Assembly: GCA_910586745.1 (NCBI GenBank)
Contig: CAJUJZ010000063.1
Coordinates: 1-12,420 of the forward strand
Length of the DNA: 12,420 nucleotides
Reading direction: 5' to 3'
Source of the DNA: an uncultured Mucispirillum sp.
GTDB lineage: Bacteria > Chrysiogenota > Deferribacteres > Deferribacterales > Mucispirillaceae
In this document: positions 7,087 to 12,420 of the stretch, piece by piece
Numbering within the stretch: the stretch's first letter is position 1
Layout of the letters: the number at the start of each line of letters is the position of its first letter
Program-made: the position numbers and the translations under genes
Notes under the pieces: model-generated
Seen by the model: the letters and a program-made list of their open reading frames with translations, nothing else
What the model was told of the DNA's origin: nothing
Databases searched by the model: none

Positions 7087-7181
7087 ATGTTTTTTTAGAC
7101 GCAAATGGTAAGCAGGTTTCCTTATTTGCTTATTATAAGGACTGTATATTAAATGAAAAAGAACTGCTGCAATATAAGTAA
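7087..7181 (+). pseudogene. Coding remnant, copy 2 of the LDAN-KQ-LFAY motif, frameshifted
   Basis: From 7098 the frame reads DANGKQVSLFAYYKD and continues to a stop at about 7180, giving about 27 residues after the motif starts. The nearest ATG (7087) is one base out of frame because the following T tract has seven residues; eight would restore an uninterrupted frame beginning MFFLDANGKQ. Its similarity to 6938-6973 is described under copy 1. The function is unknown. The interrupted frame and missing ribosome site argue for a remnant. Confidence 0.4.
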
Positions 7182-7269
7182 AAAATCACTGATTTTGCTT
7201 AAAAATAGTTAAATATAAAAAATTATTCTTGTATTTCTATGAAAAACATATATAAATGATAGTTTATTA

Positions 7270-7275
7270 TATAAT
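7270..7275 (+). promoter_or_regulatory. -10 element of a likely gltX promoter
   Basis: A perfect TATAAT lies 25 nt before the preferred gltX start, which would place the 5' end just upstream of the ribosome site. No good -35 is present at 16-18 nt spacing, so the call rests on the -10 and position alone in AT-rich DNA. Confidence 0.4.
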
Positions 7276-7287
7276 TATTTAGTGCAT

Positions 7288-7292
7288 AGGAG
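7288..7292 (+). promoter_or_regulatory. Ribosome binding site that decides the gltX start
   Basis: AGGAG lies only 2 nt before the ATG at 7295 but 8 nt before the ATG at 7301. The normal spacing favours 7301, which also gives the family-like N-terminus MAIRVRFAPSPTG. Confidence 0.75.
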
Positions 7293-7300
7293 ATATGATT

Positions 7301-8758
7301 ATGGCTATTCGTGTTCGCTTTGCTCCAAGCCCTACAGGGCATATACATGTAGGTAATGTGAGAACAGCTCTTTTTAACTATTTATTTGCCAGAAGTCAGG
7401 GCGGTAAATTTATACTTCGCATTGAAGATACGGATTTAGAAAGGTCTACCCTTGAAAGTGAAGAGCTTATATATGAAGATTTGGAGTGGCTTGGTCTTGA
7501 TTATGATGAAGGTCCTAAAAAAGGCGGCGAATATGGTCCATACCGCCAGACAGAAAGATTTGACATATATAATAAATATGCTGAAAAATTAATTGAAAAC
7601 GGCTATGCATATAAATGCTTCTGCACAAAAGAAGAGCTTGATGCAGACAGGGAAAAAGCTCAAAAAGAAGGCAGAGCATATATATATAATGGTAAATGTG
7701 CTAATCTTACTAAAGAAGAAACAGCAGAAAGGGAAGCAGGGGGAGAAAAAGCATCTATCAGATTTCGTGCATTTAAACCAACTATTATGGTGCATGATAT
7801 GATACATGGTGATATTGAATTCCCAACAAATGCTTTTGGTGATTTTATTATTATCCGTCCAGACGGTACACCAATATACAATTATGTTGTTGTAATAGAT
7901 GATGCATTAATGAAAATTACTCATGTAATAAGGGGAGATGACCACTTATCAAACACTCCAAAACAGGCTTTAATATATGAAGCAATAGGTGAAAAATCAC
8001 CTGTATTTGCTCATATTCCTATGATATTAGGACCAGACCATGCAAAACTTTCTAAAAGACACGGTAATACAAGTGTAGAAGAATTTAGAAAAGCAGGCTA
8101 TTTAAAAGAAGCTATGATTAACTATATGTCACTTCTTTCTTGGAGTTCAGATGATGAAAGAGAACTTTTTACAATAGATGAATTAAAAGAAAAATTCTCT
8201 ATGTCAAGAGTTTCAAAAAGTGCTGCTGTATTTGATTTCGATAAATTAAAATGGATGAACGGCATATATATCCGCGGTAAAGAGATTTCTGAATTATTAG
8301 AACTTTGCAAACCATATATAATATCAGCAGGCCTTGCAGATGAAAAATATATAAGCGAAAATAAAGAAAAAATGGAAGCTATGCTTTTATCTGTGCGTGA
8401 TAATTTTATACTTTTAAGCGATGCTTCAGAATATTTACAGGTATATTTTAAACTGCCTGAAGAAATAACTGAAGAAGCCCGTGAAATGCTTGCTCTTGAA
8501 ACAAGTAAAGGTGTGCTTGATTTATTCCTTTCAAAAATAGCTGGTAAGGATTATCTTGATTTAAATACTTATAGAGCAATAATGAAAGAAATTCAAAAAG
8601 AAACTGGAACAAAAGGCAGACCACTATATATGGCAGTCCGTTCAGGTGTAACAAGAAGCACAAAAGGGCCTGAAATGGACAGCGTGGCAACACTTCTTTC
8701 TTGTGATGAGCTTGCAAAAAGAATAAATGAAACAATGAAACTTGCAGGGTTTTTATAG
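7301..8758 (+). CDS. gltX: Glutamate--tRNA ligase
   Basis: This cytoplasmic class I synthetase charges tRNA-Glu with glutamate using ATP. Counting from the 7301 start it has 485 residues. The Rossmann fold begins with RFAPSPTG and the HIGH-type signature HVGN (16-19), then LRIEDTD. A zinc-finger-like insert has Cys106, Cys108, Tyr129 and Cys133, which matches the C-x-C...Y-x3-C arrangement of E. coli GluRS. The KMSKS-type loop is KLSKR at 249-253. The C-terminal third is the helical anticodon-binding part. Length is typical. One nucleotide separates its stop from the der start, so it probably leads an operon. Whether it also mischarges tRNA-Gln (non-discriminating type) cannot be read from the sequence. 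Confidence 0.97.
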   Translation: MAIRVRFAPSPTGHIHVGNVRTALFNYLFARSQGGKFILRIEDTDLERSTLESEELIYEDLEWLGLDYDEGPKKGGEYGPYRQTERFDIYNKYAEKLIENGYAYKCFCTKEELDADREKAQKEGRAYIYNGKCANLTKEETAEREAGGEKASIRFRAFKPTIMVHDMIHGDIEFPTNAFGDFIIIRPDGTPIYNYVVVIDDALMKITHVIRGDDHLSNTPKQALIYEAIGEKSPVFAHIPMILGPDHAKLSKRHGNTSVEEFRKAGYLKEAMINYMSLLSWSSDDERELFTIDELKEKFSMSRVSKSAAVFDFDKLKWMNGIYIRGKEISELLELCKPYIISAGLADEKYISENKEKMEAMLLSVRDNFILLSDASEYLQVYFKLPEEITEEAREMLALETSKGVLDLFLSKIAGKDYLDLNTYRAIMKEIQKETGTKGRPLYMAVRSGVTRSTKGPEMDSVATLLSCDELAKRINETMKLAGFL

Positions 8759-8759
8759 A

Positions 8760-10106
8760 ATGTTTAATTTAGGAATTATAGGCAGACCAAATGTAGGAAA
8801 ATCAACCCTGTTTAATAGAATTGCAGGCAGACGGATTGCCATAACTGATGATATGCCCGGAGTTACAAGGGACAGGATAGAAGTAGAAACATCTTGGCTT
8901 GGCAAAGATTTTACACTTGTGGATACTGCCGGATTTGATTTACAGGCTGATATTTTAAAAAAAGAAATGCAGGAGCAGTTTTTTAAGGCATTAGAAGAAG
9001 CCGATTTTTTAATATTAGTAGTAGATGCATCTGTTGGGCTGCATGCACTTGATGAAATAGTGTGCGATATGCTTAGAAAATGCGGCAAACCATTTATTGT
9101 TGCTGTTAATAAAGCAGACAGCAATGCAAGAGAGCAGGCAGTAAATGAATTTTATAAGCTCGGTGATGTGGAGCTTTTCCCAATAAGTGCACTGCACGGC
9201 AGAAATGTAGATAATATTCTTGACTATATCCATGCCTATATACCTGAACAGGAAGAAACAGAGCCAGAAGAAGACTGCGATGAAGATGAAAGAATAAAAA
9301 TTGCAGTTGCAGGCAGACCAAATGTTGGCAAATCAAGCCTTTTAAATGCCTGGCTTGGTGAAGAAAGGGTGATAGTTACACCACTTGCAGGCACTACAAG
9401 AGATAGTATTGATGTATATTTTACATATAAGAATGATAAATATATTATAACAGATACTGCAGGTATCCGCAAAAAATCAGTAATGTTTAAAGACACTATT
9501 GAAAAATACGGATATTACAGGTCAATAGATGCCGTAAAAGAAGCAGATGTGGTTGTAGCTGTCATTGACGGTGCTGATGGACTTAATGAAAGAGATGTAA
9601 AAGTAATCAGTGATGCATGGGAAGCAGGAAAACCAGTAGTGCTTGCAGTTAATAAGTGGGATATTGCAGGAAAAGATGAAAAGGCAGTAAAAAATTTTAA
9701 AAGAACACTTGCTGAAAAACTGCAGTTTTTAGCAAATCCACCATTAATATTTATATCTGCAAAAACTGGCAAAAACTGCGAAAAAATATTTGATGCAGTA
9801 AAAAAACTTTATCTTGAATATAATAAACGAGTGCCTACCCATGCAGCGAATGTTGTATTAAGAAAAGCTCTTGAAAGACATCAGCCGCCAGTTGTAGGTA
9901 CAAAGAGATTAAAGTTTTACTATATGACTCAGGTTGCATCTCGTCCACCTTACTTTGTGGCATTTGTAAATAATCCGCAAGGGGTGCATTTCTCTTATGA
10001 AAGATTTTTAGTAAATATGTTAAGAGAAGCTTTTGGGTTTGACGGTGTACCTGTCCGCTTAAGTATAAGAAAAAGAAAAAGCAAATACAGTGACGAAGGA
10101 GAATAG
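8760..10106 (+). CDS. der: Ribosome-assembly GTPase Der (EngA)
   Basis: Der is an essential GTPase with two tandem G domains that acts in 50S subunit maturation. Numbered from ATG 8760 (448 residues), domain 1 has GRPNVGKST (8-16), DTAGF (55-59) and NKAD (117-120). An acidic linker follows at about 165-177. Domain 2 has GRPNVGKSS (185-193), DTAGI (232-236) and NKWD (298-301). A KH-like domain with a basic end (RKRKSK) completes the protein. An alternative TTG start at 8742, inside gltX, would add six residues; I prefer 8760 because the family starts just before the first G1 motif and an AGGG ribosome site lies 10 nt upstream. It begins one base after gltX and ends 3 nt before the next gene. 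Confidence 0.96.
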   Translation: MFNLGIIGRPNVGKSTLFNRIAGRRIAITDDMPGVTRDRIEVETSWLGKDFTLVDTAGFDLQADILKKEMQEQFFKALEEADFLILVVDASVGLHALDEIVCDMLRKCGKPFIVAVNKADSNAREQAVNEFYKLGDVELFPISALHGRNVDNILDYIHAYIPEQEETEPEEDCDEDERIKIAVAGRPNVGKSSLLNAWLGEERVIVTPLAGTTRDSIDVYFTYKNDKYIITDTAGIRKKSVMFKDTIEKYGYYRSIDAVKEADVVVAVIDGADGLNERDVKVISDAWEAGKPVVLAVNKWDIAGKDEKAVKNFKRTLAEKLQFLANPPLIFISAKTGKNCEKIFDAVKKLYLEYNKRVPTHAANVVLRKALERHQPPVVGTKRLKFYYMTQVASRPPYFVAFVNNPQGVHFSYERFLVNMLREAFGFDGVPVRLSIRKRKSKYSDEGE

Positions 10107-10109
10107 TAT

Positions 10110-10430
10110 ATGAGCTGGGTATATTTAATAATTGCAGGGATTTTTGAAGTAGGCTGGCCTTTAGGCTTTAAGCTGGCTTCTACATATACAAAATACAGTG
10201 TTGTTTTTATTGGTATATCAGTAATATCTATGGCTTTAGGCGGTGTATTTTTATATATTGCTCAAAAAACTATACCAATAGGTACTGCCTATGTAATATG
10301 GACAGGGGTCGGTGCTGTTGGTACACTGCTTATAGGTATATTTTTCTTTGGTGACAGTGCAAATTTTTGGCGACTGTTTTTTATAACTATGATTATAATA
10401 GGTGTTATAGGCACAAAAATAGTGCATTAG
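10110..10430 (+). CDS. Small multidrug resistance (SMR) family transporter, SugE/Gdx-like
   Basis: This 106-residue inner-membrane protein has four predicted helices. SMR proteins act as dual-topology dimers exchanging protons for cations: guanidinium in the Gdx/SugE group, quaternary ammonium compounds in the Qac group. Helix 1 holds the essential Glu13 within GIFEVGW, with Trp16 as in Gdx proteins. Helix 3 has the conserved PIGTAYVIWTG with Tyr61 and Trp64. The helix 2 region is two residues longer than in Gdx proteins, and the serine that contacts Glu13 in Gdx seems shifted or replaced by Gly. The WPLGFK segment after Trp16 also differs from classical SugE. The substrate is therefore uncertain. 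AAGGAG inside the end of der, 8 nt before the ATG, indicates coupled translation. No guanidine riboswitch is visible. Confidence 0.9.
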   Translation: MSWVYLIIAGIFEVGWPLGFKLASTYTKYSVVFIGISVISMALGGVFLYIAQKTIPIGTAYVIWTGVGAVGTLLIGIFFFGDSANFWRLFFITMIIIGVIGTKIVH

Positions 10431-10475
10431 TTTTAAAATAGTTTTTTTATATTAAGTATATATTAAGGTGTTAAA

Positions 10476-11780
10476 ATGAGAGCAGATTTTGCAACAATTG
10501 GCAGCGGCTTGACCTATGAAATTAGAAACATCGTAGAGATAGCGAATTTTATGAAGTCTAAAGGTTTAGAGATTTCATGGGAAAATATTGGCGACCCAGT
10601 TATGAAAGGAGAGCAGGTACCAGAATGGATTAAAGATGTATTAAAAGAAGTTATTGATGACAATATGTCTTTTGCATACTCGCCTACTAAGGGAGTAGAT
10701 TCTACCCGTGAATATTTAGCCTCCAAAAGAAATGCTCTTGGTGGAGCACAAATCACAAAAGATGATATAATATTTTTTAACGGTTTAGGGGACGCTATTG
10801 CAAGAAGCTATTCTGTTATACGCGTTGATGCTCGTATAATTATGCCTGAACCAACTTATTCTACCCACTTTATGGCAGAAGTAGCTCATGCATCATTTCC
10901 ACCAAACACATACAAAATGAACCCATATAATAACTGGGCACCAGATTTAGGCGAACTGATGAGAAAAATAAAAAGTGCTCATTCTATTGTTGGTATCCTT
11001 GTTATTAACCCAGATAACCCAACAGGTTATGTTTATTCTAAAGAAAAGCTTGCTGAAATTGTTCGTATAGCTCGTGATCATAATCTTTTTATTGTAGCAG
11101 ATGAAATATACCATAATATGATATATAATGGTCAGAAAACTCCGTATTTATCAGAAGTTATTGGTGATGTGCCTGCAATAAGCATGAATTCTCTTTCAAA
11201 AGAAGTGCCATGGCCTGGAGCAAGGTGTGCATGGATTGAAGTTTATAACTATGGTAAAGATGCAGATTTTGACAGATATATTCAAGCAATATTCAAACAA
11301 AAACAGGCAGAAGTATGTTCTACAACTATGCCTCAGATGGCAATACCAAAACTTATGGAACACCCAGAATATTTAAAATATCTACAGATACGAGTTACTC
11401 ACTATGAAAAACTTGCAGATATTGCATATAATGTATTAAAAGATATACCTTATATTGTTGTAAACAGAAGCAATGGTGCATTTTACTTAAGTGTTGTATT
11501 TAATGAAGCAGTTCTTAATAATAAGCAGCATTTAGAGATAGAAAATAAAGAAGTAAAAGAATATGTAAACAAGCTTTTAGACAATAACTCAGAACATGAC
11601 AAGCGTTTTGCATACAACCTGCTTGGAGCAACAGGAATATGTGTTGTTCCACTTACTTCATTCTTTACAAACCTGCTTGGTTTCCGCATGACTTTACTTG
11701 AAAAAGATGTGGAAAGGTTTGAAAGAAATGTAAAAACAATCGCTCAAAAGATTGTTGAATATGTAGAATCAACAAAATAG
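10476..11780 (+). CDS. Class I/II PLP-dependent aminotransferase
   Basis: This 434-residue fold-type I aminotransferase is predicted to be cytoplasmic and to transfer an amino group between an amino acid and a 2-oxo acid. Visible cofactor residues are GLGDA (103-107, phosphate binding), Asn181 in NPDNPTG, Asp209 and Tyr212 in ADEIYHN, Lys242 in SLSKEVPWPGAR (Schiff-base lysine) and Arg250. Arg404 in LLGFRMTLLE fits the substrate carboxylate arginine. The overall style resembles alanine or aromatic aminotransferases (AlaA-like), but the amino donor cannot be fixed from sequence. About 25 residues around 345-375 are Asn/Lys/Glu-rich and look like an insertion relative to the compact family. The AAGGTG ribosome site is 5 nt before the ATG. 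It follows the SMR gene by 45 nt with no terminator hairpin and is followed by a terminator, so it is probably the last gene of the transcript. Confidence 0.93.
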   Translation: MRADFATIGSGLTYEIRNIVEIANFMKSKGLEISWENIGDPVMKGEQVPEWIKDVLKEVIDDNMSFAYSPTKGVDSTREYLASKRNALGGAQITKDDIIFFNGLGDAIARSYSVIRVDARIIMPEPTYSTHFMAEVAHASFPPNTYKMNPYNNWAPDLGELMRKIKSAHSIVGILVINPDNPTGYVYSKEKLAEIVRIARDHNLFIVADEIYHNMIYNGQKTPYLSEVIGDVPAISMNSLSKEVPWPGARCAWIEVYNYGKDADFDRYIQAIFKQKQAEVCSTTMPQMAIPKLMEHPEYLKYLQIRVTHYEKLADIAYNVLKDIPYIVVNRSNGAFYLSVVFNEAVLNNKQHLEIENKEVKEYVNKLLDNNSEHDKRFAYNLLGATGICVVPLTSFFTNLLGFRMTLLEKDVERFERNVKTIAQKIVEYVESTK

Positions 11781-11790
11781 ATTATGACAG

Positions 11791-11821
11791 GTCTTTTTGG
11801 TTATTCCAGAAGGACTTTTTT
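11791..11821 (+). terminator. Intrinsic terminator of the gltX-der-SMR-aminotransferase cluster
   Basis: GTCTTTTTGG (11791-11800) pairs over ten positions, including G-U pairs, with CCAGAAGGAC (11806-11815) around a TTATT loop, followed by six T residues. It starts 10 nt after the aminotransferase stop. Confidence 0.85.
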
Positions 11822-11936
11822 GTGGATTAAAATATGATAAAAAGCGATATTACAATAAATTATTTTGTGCTTAAAGGTCTACTTGCAAAAAAAAAGAATA
11901 TGACTAGTGGTGGCATTCATTCACTGCATAAAATGA

Positions 11937-11964
11937 AAAAACAGGTGAGAATAATCCTGTCTTT
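11937..11964 (-). terminator. Possible minus-strand intrinsic terminator
   Basis: On the minus strand AAAGACAGG (11964-11956) can pair with CCTGTTTTT (11945-11937), nine pairs including one G-U, around a 10-nt loop. The T run is mostly inside the stem, with only one further T beyond, so it is weak. It lies 36 nt after the stop of the minus-strand remnant, where a terminator would be expected. Confidence 0.4.
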
Positions 11965-11999
11965 ATAGAATATTTTTTATACTTAAGATAAACCTGTAA

Positions 12000-12146
12000 T
12001 TATTTGGAATGATACCCAAGCTCATGCAAAACATATGTTCCTATCTTATGTTTTGATAAATGATGGCTGATGGAGTAAAGATAAAGGGCAGCTGCATAAT
12101 TTATCCATTGAAAGATATCAGTATAGAATATAATAAGCTGCTTAAT
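12000..12146 (-). pseudogene. Unidentified minus-strand coding remnant (C-terminal part)
   Basis: A minus-strand frame is open for 48 codons, from just after a stop at 12149-12147 to TAA at 12002-12000. The peptide looks protein-like, with an aromatic-rich segment YAAALYLYSISHHLSK and an end GTYVLHELGYHSK. It has no start codon or ribosome site. It is followed by a terminator-like hairpin and preceded by the presumed end of an IS1595-type element, so it may be the 3' part of a gene cut by that insertion. I do not recognise the family. Confidence 0.35.
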
Positions 12147-12181
12147 TTAAAAATAAATAATTGTATTCTCATATAAATATA

Positions 12182-12203
12182 GGCTCTTGACTAGTATCTT
12201 TTT
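12182..12203. repeat. Presumed terminal end of the IS1595-type element
   Basis: GGCTCTTGACTAGTATC begins at 12182, directly beyond the transposase stop, where the element's terminal inverted repeat should lie. The partner repeat is outside the window, so the boundary is inferred from position and the GGC start seen in related elements. Confidence 0.3.
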
Positions 12204-12420
12204 TTAATGTGAAAAAAATGTTTTCCAAAAGTAGTAGAAAATTATCATTTCTGTAGTTAAATCTAACCTCACTTTCTTTTAAATGCAGGATAAATTTTTC
12301 ATCAGTAAGACCATTAAATTTAGACAGCCTTCTCTTTGCAAAACTCCAAAAACTTATCTTTCCATTTACATAAGATTTATCCCTGATAAATTCATTTTTA
12401 TGATGATATACTCATGTGTT
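12204..12420 (-). pseudogene. IS1595-family transposase, C-terminal fragment (runs off window edge, in-frame stop)
   Basis: The minus-strand frame ending at TAA 12206-12204 encodes FWSFAKRRLSKFNGL, then HLKESEVRFNYR, the hallmark end of the IS1595/ISXO2 DDE transposase domain. The preceding YVNGKISFW corresponds to the family's HxNGIExFW, with the conserved His changed to Tyr and IE changed to KI. An in-frame TGA at 12414-12412 interrupts the frame about 70 codons from the end. The altered conserved residues and the stop suggest an inactive copy. The rest of the element lies to the right of the window. The catalytic Asp residues are not in view. Confidence 0.8.

Larger units (their letters stand above)
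5880..7300. other. Long divergent intergenic region without an intact gene
   Basis: This 1.4-kb stretch separates the leftward sdh operon from the rightward gltX cluster. From 5880 to about 6430 it is extremely AT-rich, with no reading frame or RNA gene I can support. From about 6430 to 6680 come DnaA-box-like sites and two hairpins. From about 6770 to 7180 the base composition rises and short broken reading frames appear. The last 110 bases before gltX are again AT-rich and hold a -10-like element. I found no tRNA or rRNA. Confidence 0.8.
11822..12203. other. Degenerate intergenic region
   Basis: No intact gene is visible between the plus-strand terminator and the transposase remnant. It holds a minus-strand hairpin and a minus-strand coding remnant, listed separately. 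A plus-strand frame of 22 codons (11900-11968) has no ribosome site and no recognisable content. Confidence 0.6.

Noticed and set aside
1..12420. CRISPR array, tRNA, rRNA or known riboswitch
   Set aside because: I saw no regularly spaced repeats, no tRNA cloverleaf and no recognisable riboswitch core on either strand.

Overview
The window is AT-rich bacterial DNA with proteobacterial-style housekeeping genes. It carries a four-subunit succinate dehydrogenase with quinone-reactive haem anchors, a bacterial GluRS and Der. This suggests a low-GC, respiring anaerobe or microaerophile. A member of the Deferribacterota (Mucispirillum-like) is my best guess, but that is inference from composition and gene style, not a database match.

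Layout. (1) 2..2467, minus strand: a very AT-rich gene, running off the left edge, for a large YobI-like P-loop NTPase with two internal membrane segments. It is the one clearly accessory, possibly conflict-related gene here. (2) 2558..5869, minus strand: sdhC-sdhD-sdhA-sdhB, tightly packed, with a consensus -35 upstream and a strong intrinsic terminator downstream. (3) 5880..7300: 1.4 kb without an intact gene, between divergent transcription units. Its left part is extremely AT-rich and contains a cluster of DnaA-box-like sites, including a perfect one and an exact 16-bp repeat, so it is a candidate replication origin. Its right part holds decayed coding fragments, two of which share a peptide motif and differ almost only at third codon positions. 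(4) 7301..11780, plus strand: gltX, der, an SMR-family transporter gene and a class I/II aminotransferase gene, nearly abutting and closed by an intrinsic terminator. (5) 11822..12420: a degenerate region with the 3' end of an IS1595-family transposase on the minus strand, an unidentified minus-strand coding remnant and a possible minus-strand terminator.

The sdh genes make a complex linking succinate oxidation (or fumarate reduction) to the quinone pool. gltX supplies Glu-tRNA, der supports 50S ribosome assembly, and the last two genes of that cluster add a small cation exporter and an amino-acid transaminase. Nothing shows that the NTPase gene is functionally tied to these; its composition and its own promoter-like element suggest separate acquisition.
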